Assembly (NCBI RefSeq): GCF_002872335.1
Contig: NZ_NJAG01000002.1
Coordinates: 1-64,000 of the forward strand
Direction of reading: 5' to 3'
Source of the DNA: Siphonobacter sp. BAB-5405
GTDB lineage: Bacteria > Bacteroidota > Bacteroidia > Cytophagales > Spirosomataceae
Length of the DNA: 64,000 nucleotides
The stretch's first letter is position 1, and each line of letters begins with the position of its first letter. Positions 32,957-41,101 of this stretch are shown piece by piece. A program made the position numbers and the translations under genes. A model generated the notes under the pieces. That model was not told the origin of the DNA. It saw only the letters and a program-made list of their open reading frames with translations, and did no database searches.

Positions 32957-34288
32957 TTACTGCACCACAAGACGCGTACTAAGGGTCTCAGCCCCAGCGG
33001 TAAAACGCAAAACATACACAGCAGGAGCCAAATGCACCCCCGAAATCGAAAACAAACTGCTGGGCTGGCTGCTTTGACGGGCGGAGTATACTACATGGCC
33101 CTGTAGATCCAAGAGCGAATACTCAATGAGTTGAATGCCCTTGAAGGTCGCTTCAAAGGTGATGGTCTGGCTTCGGATGGGATGGTTGTATACCTTCAGT
33201 ACCAGCTTTTCGGTTTCTTCCAGTAAATTCGTAGTAGCTACCAGTTGCCGACGACGCGGACTCAGTTCCAGTACTGCCCGTACCCGACTTTTCTGATCCT
33301 GCGTAAAGGTATTCATGCAGGCGTCGGGGGAGTAGTCGAGAAAATTCTCGATCATGTTTCGGGTGCTCTGACCGCTTACGCAGGTTGAATACCGATCATT
33401 ACAGAACCGCGTGTTGTTCGCCGACTCGGTGGGCGGCGTGTCATCGCAGTAATCCGTCCCGCAGTACTCATCTCCCCAGGTATGAATCAAACCCAGCCAG
33501 TGACCGACTTCGTGCGTAAGCGTACGGCCATAACTGTAGGTCTCATCAGCCAGATTCCCCGTATCCCCAAAATACTGGTGAGCGATGAACACGCCGTCGG
33601 TTTGCGGGAAATCTTCATAGTAAGCGTTTAAGCCTTCCACGGACGTAGAAGCCGGAAACTGCCCGTAACCAAGATAGTTACGAATATCCGGCAAGACCCA
33701 AATGTTCAAATAGCGATTGGAAGGCCAGTAGCTAAGGGCACTGACGGTTTCAAGGTCGGACTGAATGTTATAAACGGCCTGATTCCGGTAGCGACGAACG
33801 ATTCCGTTGGTAGGATTTCCATTTGGATCGCGGTTGGCCAGGTAAAACTCAATTTCCATATCCGCTCCCACGGGATTGGTATTATAGCCCCGCGTACCTT
33901 CCTGCCGACGGTAATCTTCGTTAAGCACCCGAATCTGTGATTCAATCTGGGCTACTGAAATATTGGCATTGCCCGTTCCACCGATTCGGTTTGAATCCGC
34001 CGTATTATGAATGATGTGAACGACCACCGGAATCCGGATGATTCGGTCCGCCGTACGGCCACCCCGGTTTTTTCGTTGCTCAACAAAGGCCTGAATGGAA
34101 TCCTCAAAAGCCTGTCGCCGTACGGCCGCGGCCTTGATTTTCTGTACGTGTTGCTGGTAAACGGGGGAAAACGCACAGTCCCGTACGCGTTGGGCCCAGG
34201 TGGCGGAGACACTGAGCAGGCAAAGTAAAAAGCCGCATAAGAGCGGCTTTTTACAGAAATAGTACGATTGTTTATTTTCTGGACTCAT
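32957..34288 (-). CDS. Secreted M43-family zinc metalloprotease with T9SS sorting domain
   Basis: A 443-residue secreted protease of the pappalysin/cytophagalysin (M43) family. It has a signal peptide (about 8-33, PLLCGFLLCLLSVSATWA), a propeptide-like helix, and the catalytic domain with the metzincin motif LTHEVGHWLGLIHTWGDE (zinc His, catalytic Glu), a Cys-rich CGTDYCDDTPP segment and the Met-turn region. The last 75 residues (KVYNHPIRSQTITFEATF to STRLVVQ) form a T9SS type A sorting domain, so it should be exported across the outer membrane. The ATG at 34288 overlaps phoH by 17 nt. The phoH terminator lies inside the signal-peptide codons. Confidence 0.92.
   Translation of the reverse strand: MSPENKQSYYFCKKPLLCGFLLCLLSVSATWAQRVRDCAFSPVYQQHVQKIKAAAVRRQAFEDSIQAFVEQRKNRGGRTADRIIRIPVVVHIIHNTADSNRIGGTGNANISVAQIESQIRVLNEDYRRQEGTRGYNTNPVGADMEIEFYLANRDPNGNPTNGIVRRYRNQAVYNIQSDLETVSALSYWPSNRYLNIWVLPDIRNYLGYGQFPASTSVEGLNAYYEDFPQTDGVFIAHQYFGDTGNLADETYSYGRTLTHEVGHWLGLIHTWGDEYCGTDYCDDTPPTESANNTRFCNDRYSTCVSGQSTRNMIENFLDYSPDACMNTFTQDQKSRVRAVLELSPRRRQLVATTNLLEETEKLVLKVYNHPIRSQTITFEATFKGIQLIEYSLLDLQGHVVYSARQSSQPSSLFSISGVHLAPAVYVLRFTAGAETLSTRLVVQ
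34225..34254 (-). terminator. Terminator hairpin inside the M43 protease gene
   Basis: GTAAAAAGCCGC and GCGGCTTTTTAC form a perfect 12-bp stem with a 6-nt loop. On the minus strand it lies 17 nt after the phoH stop and ends in TTTTTA, an orthodox terminator for phoH. It also falls in codons for CKKPLLCGFLL of the M43 signal peptide. Confidence 0.75.
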
Positions 34289-35240
34289 GCGTAGCTTCCG
34301 ACTTTTCGTAGGCTTCAATGATCAGACGAACCAGCTTGTGACGAACCACATCCCGGCCATCGAGTTGAATAAAACCAATACCAGGTACGCCATCCAAAAT
34401 GCCCAGGGCTTCACTAAGTCCTGATTTCATTTTAGTCGGAAGATCCACCTGCGTCCGGTCACCCGTAATAATGGTCTTTGACGTGGGACCCATCCGCGTC
34501 AGGAACATCTTCAACTGCATCGTCGTCGTATTCTGGGCCTCATCCAACAGAATAAAAGCGTTGTTGAGGGTACGACCCCGCATGTAGGCCAGTGGAGCAA
34601 TTTCAATGGTCCGGTTCTCGATGTACAGTTTCAGCTTTTCAGCCGGAATCATATCATCCAGAGCATCGTAGATCGGTCGCAGGTACGGATCAATTTTCTC
34701 TTTCAGGTCACCCGGCAGAAAGCCCAGATTTTCACCAGCTTCTACGGCGGGGCGAGTGATAATGATTTTACGTACTTCCTTGTTTTTCAGAGCTTTTACG
34801 GCAATGGCGACGGCCGTATACGTTTTACCCGTACCCGCCGGACCTACCGCAAACACAATGTCGTGTTTAGCGGCTGCTTCGACCATCGCCAGCTGGTTGG
34901 CCGTTTTCATCCGAATGACGACGCCTTTGTTTCCGTAGAGAAATACGTCATCGTCCGTAGGAGGAGCAGTAGCTACTGGCTCATCCTCGGTCTGATTGAG
35001 GTAGGATTTTACGTTGTCGGAGGTAATCTTACCGTAGCGTAGGTAATGCTGCTGGAGTGACTCCAGAATTTCCGTAATACGATTAATTTCTGACGAAGTA
35101 CCGCGAATGGTAATTTCATTACCCCGCGAAATAATTTTACTCATCGGGAAAGCTGCCGAGAGCTCCCGGATATTCGTATTCTCGACGCCTAAAAAATCAA
35201 CTAAGGAAACTTCGTCGAGTGTGATGGTTTTTTCGATCAA
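34272..35240 (-). CDS. phoH: PhoH family ATPase
   Basis: A 322-residue cytoplasmic P-loop ATPase of the PhoH/YbeZ family, linked to RNA metabolism. An N-terminal KH-like region (about 1-65, ISRGNEITIRGTSSEINRI) precedes the ATPase domain. The latter has Walker A GPAGTGKT (133-140), IITRPAVEAGENLGFLPGDL, Walker B FILLDEAQNTT and ITGDRTQVDLP. The start is a TTG at 35240 that gives the usual family N-terminus (IEKTITLDEVSLVDFLGVEN); no ATG is available nearby. The M43 protease gene overlaps its end by 17 nt. Unlike many bacteria, ybeY is not adjacent. Confidence 0.93.
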   Translation of the reverse strand: MIEKTITLDEVSLVDFLGVENTNIRELSAAFPMSKIISRGNEITIRGTSSEINRITEILESLQQHYLRYGKITSDNVKSYLNQTEDEPVATAPPTDDDVFLYGNKGVVIRMKTANQLAMVEAAAKHDIVFAVGPAGTGKTYTAVAIAVKALKNKEVRKIIITRPAVEAGENLGFLPGDLKEKIDPYLRPIYDALDDMIPAEKLKLYIENRTIEIAPLAYMRGRTLNNAFILLDEAQNTTTMQLKMFLTRMGPTSKTIITGDRTQVDLPTKMKSGLSEALGILDGVPGIGFIQLDGRDVVRHKLVRLIIEAYEKSEATHESRK

Positions 35241-35442
35241 ACTATAAAGAGGTTTTGTGAATCGTTTCTTTGCCCAAAGTAATCTTTTTTTCTAACGATT
35301 TGCGGGCTCGTTTGTTATTTTTTTTAAACCCGTAAACCCAACCTTTCGTTCAATTTTCAGTATCAGGAAGTTATAGATTTTGGATAAAAAAATGCAGGAC
35401 GATCCTGTAAATTAGACCCTCTTTTTGCGTAACATTGTAAGT

Positions 35443-37050
35443 ATGGACGATAAACGAAAAAACATAACTGCAAGAAAACCAACGACTTCAGTAGGAGGGC
35501 TTGCCAACGGTAATCGTTGGCTGGATACGGGCTTAGGAAAGATACCCCCGCAATCCGTTGATTTGGAAGAAGCCGTATTAGGGGCGGTTATGCTGGAAAG
35601 GGATGCTCTGACCAACGTCGTGGACATCCTGAAGCCGGAAAGTTTTTATCGCGAAGCCCACCAGAAGATTTTTTCGGCGGTACTCACGCTCTTTAATAAT
35701 TCCGAACCCGTTGACTTGCTAACGGTAACGCAACGCCTGCGAAATGACGGTACGCTCGAATTTTCGGGAGGATCGGCCTATCTGGCGGAGCTCACCAGTC
35801 GGATCAGTTCGGCGGCGAACGTGGAAGCCTACGCTCGCAAAATTGCCGAGAATTCCATCAAGCGGGATTTGATTACTTCGTCCAATGAAGTACTCAAGCT
35901 GGCTTACGAGGATACCACCGACGTATTTAATCTGCTTGATAAAGCCGAGCAGGACTTGTTCCGTATTTCTGAATCGAACATTCGGAAGAATTTCTCGGAC
36001 ATGAATGCGGTCGTAAAGCAGGCTCTGGAAGAACTCGAAGCCAAGAAACACCTGCAGGATGGACTAACGGGCGTAGCGTCCGGCTTTACGGCTCTGGACC
36101 GCGTAACGGGCGGTTGGCAGAAATCCGAATTAATTATTATCGCGGCTCGTCCGGCCATGGGTAAAACGGCCTTTATTCTGTCTGCCTGCCGGAATGCTGC
36201 GGTTGACTGGAATCAGGCCGTGGCTATTTTCTCGCTGGAGATGTCTTCCGTACAGCTGGTGAATCGTCTGATTTCAGCGGAGGCAGAGATCGAAAGTGAA
36301 AAAATCAAGAAAGGCAGTCTGGCCAACCACGAGTGGGCTCAGTTGCACGCCCGGATTGGTAAACTTAACTCGGCTCCGATTTTTATTGACGATACGCCCG
36401 CTCTGTCCATTCTGGAATTGCGGGCCAAGTGCCGCCGTCTGAAACAACAACACGACATTCAGCTAGTGGTCATCGATTACCTGCAATTGATGCAGGGGGA
36501 TAGTAGCAAAGGTGGCGGAAACCGTGAACAGGAAATTGCCTCGATTTCGCGGGCTCTGAAGAACCTGGCCAAAGAACTGAACGTACCCGTAATTGCCCTG
36601 TCGCAGTTGAGCCGGGCGGTAGAAACGCGGGGCGGAGAAAAGAAACCCCAGCTTTCGGATTTACGGGAATCGGGTTCCATTGAGCAGGATGCCGATATGG
36701 TTATGTTCCTCTACCGACCCGAATACTACGGGATCACGCAGGATGAGAACGGTCAGGCAACCACTGGCGTAGGGGAAGTAATCATTGGTAAAAACCGTTC
36801 GGGTTCGACGGAAACGGTACAACTCCGATTTATTAACAAGTTTACCAAGTTTGCGGATCTGGGTGGAGGTGACTTCTCGATGATTGAAGCTCCGCGTTTC
36901 AACACCGTAGAAACCAGCGATTCGATTGGTTCCTTTGAAAGTCAGGCACCAGCGAAAACGTTTGGTAGTAAGGTCAATCAGCAGACGCAGACCCCCCCCC
37001 CGGGTGAGTTTGGTAGTTTCAGTACGAATATGGGTGACGTTCCCTTTTAA
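35443..37050 (+). CDS. dnaB: Replicative DNA helicase DnaB
   Basis: Hexameric 5'-3' helicase of the replication fork, 535 residues. The N-terminal domain (about 35-140, PPQSVDLEEAVLGAVMLERDAL) is followed by the linker and the RecA-like domain with Walker A IIAARPAMGKTAF, the H1a/H2 region VVIDYLQLMQG and ALSQLSRAVETR. The start is ATG 35443; the longer frame begins at a TTG. The C-terminal tail is disordered and contains ten consecutive C (36992-37001, encoding TPPPG) before the last residues NMGDVPF, which resemble an SSB-type acidic tip. A slip in the C tract would remove that tip. Confidence 0.97.
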   Translation: MDDKRKNITARKPTTSVGGLANGNRWLDTGLGKIPPQSVDLEEAVLGAVMLERDALTNVVDILKPESFYREAHQKIFSAVLTLFNNSEPVDLLTVTQRLRNDGTLEFSGGSAYLAELTSRISSAANVEAYARKIAENSIKRDLITSSNEVLKLAYEDTTDVFNLLDKAEQDLFRISESNIRKNFSDMNAVVKQALEELEAKKHLQDGLTGVASGFTALDRVTGGWQKSELIIIAARPAMGKTAFILSACRNAAVDWNQAVAIFSLEMSSVQLVNRLISAEAEIESEKIKKGSLANHEWAQLHARIGKLNSAPIFIDDTPALSILELRAKCRRLKQQHDIQLVVIDYLQLMQGDSSKGGGNREQEIASISRALKNLAKELNVPVIALSQLSRAVETRGGEKKPQLSDLRESGSIEQDADMVMFLYRPEYYGITQDENGQATTGVGEVIIGKNRSGSTETVQLRFINKFTKFADLGGGDFSMIEAPRFNTVETSDSIGSFESQAPAKTFGSKVNQQTQTPPPGEFGSFSTNMGDVPF

Positions 37051-37065
37051 GTATTAGTTTTTTAT

Positions 37066-37112
37066 AAAAAAGTGCCAGTTAGTAGTAAAACTACCGACGG
37101 GCACTTTTTTTA
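37066..37112 (+). terminator. Rho-independent terminator after dnaB
   Basis: AAAAAAGTGCC and GGGCACTTTTTT flank a 22-nt loop, starting 16 nt after the dnaB stop and ending in a T-run. Confidence 0.85.
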
Positions 37113-37264
37113 TGAGTAATGATTAGGTATTAGTTGTTAATACTTAATCGATAAATAAAAATACAGCAAAATGGGTTAGGGGGTTTAGTAAACTTCTGTA
37201 ATTTTTTAATTACATTTAGTGCCAGGATTTGCTTTCGCAGCTCAATATTTGGTAGCCCCACCTT

Positions 37265-38713
37265 ATGGATCGTACGATCGGAAAAAACTTTATTTATAAT
37301 TTTTTGCTCTCCGCGAGCCAGTTGTTATTGCCCTTAATCACCTTTCCGTACGCTTCTCGCGTGTTACTTCCGGAAGGTATGGGGTCGATTAGTTTTGTCG
37401 AAAACCTGACGCAATACTTCATGCTATTCAGTGCTTTAGGTATTCCTATCTATGGCGTGCGAGAAATTGCCAAAGTCAGGCAGGATAAGGAAAAAATGAG
37501 TAAGCTCTTTTCGGAACTGCTCACAATCCATTTTCTGGTTTCGATGCTAATGGCTCTGTGTTACTGGCTGCTAGCCATCAACATTGCCAAGCTGCACATG
37601 GATCTGACGCTGTGTAAAATTGGAATTGGCTTTGTCATCAGTAACGTATTTACCATCGAGTGGCTATTTACTGGTAATGAGAATTTTAAACTGATCGTTT
37701 TCCGGTCTTTAGCTATACGGGTCTTTTGTATTGCCTTATTATTTCTGTTTGTCAAAAGTCCGGATGACAAATCCATTTACTACGGAATTAACTTATTCAG
37801 TCTGGTATTTACGGCAATTATCAATATGTACTTCGCCAGACGGTACGTAAACTTCCGATGGAAAAATCTTCTGCTGGTTCCTCATATCAAGCAATTACTG
37901 ATTCTCTTATCCATTACGATCATTACCAGCCTGTACGTGCTGATGGATACCGTATTATTAGGATTTTTTTCGACGCGTATACAAGTTGCTTTTTACGCGG
38001 CTTCCCTAAAAATCAGCAAGTTATTTTTAATCATTATTGGTTCTTTAGTGGGGGTGCTGTTGCCGCGTTTATCCAGCCTGCTGCATGACGATAAACGGGA
38101 AGAGGCGACCCTCTTATTAAATAAAGCCCTTCGTTTTTCGCTCTTAATCAGCGTCCCACTAGCCCTGGGAATCATCTGCCTGTCGAAAGAACTGGTGATG
38201 TTGATTTCAGGAAAAGACTTTGCGGAAGCAGCGTTATCGCTGAAGATTCTGGCGAGTGTAGTCATCATTATCAGCCTGGCCCAGATCTATTATCAAATTC
38301 TAATTCCGCTCAATAAGGAGAAATACATCATGTTTGCTTCGCTGGCTGGCGTAGCGGTCTGTGTAATCTTTAATTTAATTCTGATTCCTATCTACCAGCA
38401 CATTGGGAGTGCCATTAGTACGGTACTGACGGAAAGTATCGTAACGCTTTTGTTGTTCATCTTTTCACAGCGATTGATTAAACTAACGTTTCCCTGGAAA
38501 CTGTTACTGCAAAATATGCTGGTTGGGTTTCTGTTCTTCGGAATTCGTAATCTTACCTATCTGTACACCGAAGATACACTAACCGTATTGATCGTTACGG
38601 TCAGTGGTAGTGTAGTGGTGTACATGCTGCTCCAGTGGTTCTTTATCAAAGACCACGATATTCGGGAACTAGTGCAGATTGCTTCTCGCAAATACGGAAA
38701 AGTAAATGTATGA
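37265..38713 (+). CDS. Wzx-type oligosaccharide flippase
   Basis: Polytopic inner-membrane protein of 482 residues with about 12-14 hydrophobic segments. The N-terminus (NFIYNFLLSASQLLLPLITFPYASRVLLPEGMGSISFVENLTQYFMLFSALGIPIYGVREIAK) is the polysaccharide-synthesis (Polysacc_synt) signature of the MOP superfamily. Such proteins flip undecaprenyl-linked glycan units to the periplasm. Its only glycan neighbour is a hexapeptide acyltransferase on the other strand (10 nt away); there is no full capsule cluster here. Confidence 0.92.
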   Translation: MDRTIGKNFIYNFLLSASQLLLPLITFPYASRVLLPEGMGSISFVENLTQYFMLFSALGIPIYGVREIAKVRQDKEKMSKLFSELLTIHFLVSMLMALCYWLLAINIAKLHMDLTLCKIGIGFVISNVFTIEWLFTGNENFKLIVFRSLAIRVFCIALLFLFVKSPDDKSIYYGINLFSLVFTAIINMYFARRYVNFRWKNLLLVPHIKQLLILLSITIITSLYVLMDTVLLGFFSTRIQVAFYAASLKISKLFLIIIGSLVGVLLPRLSSLLHDDKREEATLLLNKALRFSLLISVPLALGIICLSKELVMLISGKDFAEAALSLKILASVVIIISLAQIYYQILIPLNKEKYIMFASLAGVAVCVIFNLILIPIYQHIGSAISTVLTESIVTLLLFIFSQRLIKLTFPWKLLLQNMLVGFLFFGIRNLTYLYTEDTLTVLIVTVSGSVVVYMLLQWFFIKDHDIRELVQIASRKYGKVNV

Positions 38714-38722
38714 TCAGGACAT

Positions 38723-39388
38723 CTATACCTGCCAGTAGACCTCTTCTTTGAGTACCCGAGCGGGATTTCCTCCCAGAATGACGTTTTCGTTGAGCAGTGT
38801 TTTGTTGATGGTTGTACCAGCGGCTACGACACTGTTTGAGCCAATCGTAGCTCCTTTTAAAATGGTGCACCGGCAGCCAATCCAGACGTGATCGCCTACT
38901 ATAATTTCTTTGGGGGCATTGATTAGTTCTCCCTGGGCATTGCGGATGGAATGTAGGTCCGTATCCATCATAAGGATGTTCCAGGAAAGTACACAGCCTG
39001 ACCCAAACGCAATTTTTTTATAACAAACCAGGGAGCTTTCGGCGGTAATGGAGAAATCTTCTCCGAAAATAACTTCCCCGTGATCACCTACGGAAATTTT
39101 AGAGCCATGGCCTAGGTTACAGGCTCCTTTGAAGATTACTTTACCAGCTACCTGCCAGATAGAACGGGATTTATGCTTATCAAATATGCCAATTTCACCG
39201 TATCCAATTTTCACCTTTCCGGGCCATAAATGGCCTTCAATTTTTATCTCACCCTGAAGATTGCTGAGATACACTTGTTTGGCGACGAAAACGGGAAAAC
39301 GAATGGCTTGATTAAAGGGCAAATACCTGAAATTGAATCGAATCGTATTAAGATTCAACTGGGAAAGGATACGCAATATACGTTTCAT
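38723..39388 (-). CDS. Left-handed beta-helix acyltransferase
   Basis: A 221-residue transferase with hexapeptide repeats that build a left-handed beta helix, seen from about residue 50 to 210 (VKIGYGEIGIF, VIFKGACNLGHGSKISVG, VWIGCRCTILKGATIGSNSVVAAGTTI). The C-terminal GGNPARVLKE is typical of the maltose/galactoside O-acetyltransferase and WbbJ group. It probably acetylates a sugar of a surface glycan, in keeping with the adjacent flippase. Convergent with the flippase, 9 nt apart. Confidence 0.9.
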   Translation of the reverse strand: MKRILRILSQLNLNTIRFNFRYLPFNQAIRFPVFVAKQVYLSNLQGEIKIEGHLWPGKVKIGYGEIGIFDKHKSRSIWQVAGKVIFKGACNLGHGSKISVGDHGEVIFGEDFSITAESSLVCYKKIAFGSGCVLSWNILMMDTDLHSIRNAQGELINAPKEIIVGDHVWIGCRCTILKGATIGSNSVVAAGTTINKTLLNENVILGGNPARVLKEEVYWQV

Positions 39389-39527
39389 GATTACCGCACG
39401 TTACGGTGCTCTTTTTTAGGTGACGATTATGGGGCTAATTTATTAAATTAATCCTGATAAGCGTTTTAATTCCTGAGGCCGTTGTGCAGAAATGAATCAA
39501 TAAAAAGAAACTATTCCGGTGTTCTAT

Positions 39528-39567
39528 AAATGAAAAAAGCGACCTAAACTTTAGCCTTTTTTCATTT
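39528..39567. terminator. Hairpin terminator at the rlmD 3' end
   Basis: AAATGAAAAAAGC pairs with GCCTTTTTTCATTT around a 13-nt loop. It overlaps the last bases of the rlmD stop codon on the minus strand. Confidence 0.6.
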
Positions 39568-40984
39568 ATACGCTTTTCTTTTCCAGCCACATCACGTTCT
39601 CTACGTGATGCGTGTGCGGGAACATGTCTACGGGTTGTACCGCTTTGACTTCGTAATGCTCCGCCATCAGAGCTACATCGCGGGCTTGCGTAGCCGGATT
39701 GCAGCTCACGTAAACAATGCGTTGGGGGGCGGCTTCCAGAATGGCTTCGACCACATCCGCATCCATGCCCGCCCGTGGGGGATCGGTGATGATCACGTCG
39801 GGTTTGCCGTGCTCCGCGAAGAAATCGGGTTTCAATAGCTTCTTCATGTCTCCGGCGTAGAAGGAAGTATTGGCCACACCGTTGATCTCGGAATTAATTT
39901 TGGCGTCCTCAACCGCTGAAGGTACGTACTCAATGCCTACTACTTTGCGGGCCTGGTGAGCCACAAAGTTGGCAATTGTTCCGGTACCCGTGTATAGATC
40001 GTAAACCAGCTCGTCGCCTTTCAATTGAGCGAAATCGCGGGCTATTTTGTAAAGCACGTACGCCTGCTCTGAATTCGTCTGATAAAAAGACTTGGGGCCA
40101 ACGCGGAAGATCAGCCCTTCCATGGATTCTTCAATGTACGGCGTACCGGCGATGTGAATGATATCCTGATCCTGAAAGGTATCATTGACCTTTTGGTTGA
40201 CGACAACGTGCAAGGACGAGATTGTTGGAAAACGCTCCTGAAGGAAACGCATCAGCTCATCAATTTTTTCCCAGTCGGGCTGCCCAAACTGTACAATCAC
40301 CATTACCTGTCCCGTACTGGCCGTCCGGATGACCACGTTACGCACAAATCCTTCGTGCTTGATGAGGTCATAGAAAGCCCAGTCGCGTTCTTCCGCGTAA
40401 TGCTTGATGGACAGACGAATCGCATTGGAGGGTTCTGGCTGCAAATGACACTGCATGATATCCAGAATCCGGTCGAAGCGTTTGGGGATGTGAAAGCCTG
40501 CCGCCCGCCGCTCCAGCGTCTCACCCGAGGCGATTTCGGCATCTGTATACCAGCGGTTCGTCGAGAAGGTAAATTCCAGTTTATTCCGATACCCATATTC
40601 GTGGGCTGAACCAATAATGGGACGGATGCCCGGATGCGGGATTTTAGCCAGGCGTTCCAACGAATCGCGTACCTGACGGGTCTTGAAATCCAGTTGGGTT
40701 TCGTATTGTACGTGCTGCCATTTGCAGCCACCACAGGTGCCAAAATGCTGACAACGGGGTGTTTGGCGGAGGTTGGAATACTCTCGTACCGCAACGGCCC
40801 GGCCTTCGCGAAAGCTGGACTTGGTTTTATATATGCGAACATCGACCAGATCACCGGGGGCTACCTCTCCCTCAATGAAAATCACCTGCCCATCGTTACG
40901 GGCCAGGCATTTTCCTTCGGCGGCAAAATCTTCAACCCGGAGATTTTCCAGAATCACCGGGGCTTTTTGTTGTTTCTTTCTCAT
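39566..40984 (-). CDS. rlmD: 23S rRNA (uracil-5-)-methyltransferase RlmD
   Basis: SAM-dependent methyltransferase that makes m5U1939 of 23S rRNA. The 472-residue protein has an N-terminal TRAM domain (about 12-65), a 4Fe-4S site from CQHFGTCGGCKW with a further Cys in DIMQC, the SAM-binding YDLYTGTGTIANFVA and the catalytic region DPPRAGMD...YVSCNPATQARD. An RlmCD or TrmA relative is the alternative; the cluster motif favours RlmD. The ATG at 40984 lies only 8 nt after a TAATTTTG box; the longer frame starting at 41005 would begin upstream of the promoter. Confidence 0.93.
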   Translation of the reverse strand: MRKKQQKAPVILENLRVEDFAAEGKCLARNDGQVIFIEGEVAPGDLVDVRIYKTKSSFREGRAVAVREYSNLRQTPRCQHFGTCGGCKWQHVQYETQLDFKTRQVRDSLERLAKIPHPGIRPIIGSAHEYGYRNKLEFTFSTNRWYTDAEIASGETLERRAAGFHIPKRFDRILDIMQCHLQPEPSNAIRLSIKHYAEERDWAFYDLIKHEGFVRNVVIRTASTGQVMVIVQFGQPDWEKIDELMRFLQERFPTISSLHVVVNQKVNDTFQDQDIIHIAGTPYIEESMEGLIFRVGPKSFYQTNSEQAYVLYKIARDFAQLKGDELVYDLYTGTGTIANFVAHQARKVVGIEYVPSAVEDAKINSEINGVANTSFYAGDMKKLLKPDFFAEHGKPDVIITDPPRAGMDADVVEAILEAAPQRIVYVSCNPATQARDVALMAEHYEVKAVQPVDMFPHTHHVENVMWLEKKSV

Positions 40985-40992
40985 TGATCCCG

Positions 40993-41000
40993 CAAAATTA
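40993..41000 (-). promoter_or_regulatory. TAnnTTTG box 8 nt from the rlmD start
   Basis: TAATTTTG on the minus strand, inside the longest ORF and 8 nt before the chosen ATG, which suggests a leaderless or nearly leaderless mRNA. Confidence 0.55.
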
Positions 41001-41101
41001 GACATTTTCCGGAGCCTCTCCGCTATTTCAGTCCCCGCATCGTCGGATTCTTTGCTGATTCAGCCCTAAACCGTAAATTCCGTAATTGATCCTGTTGTAC
41101 T

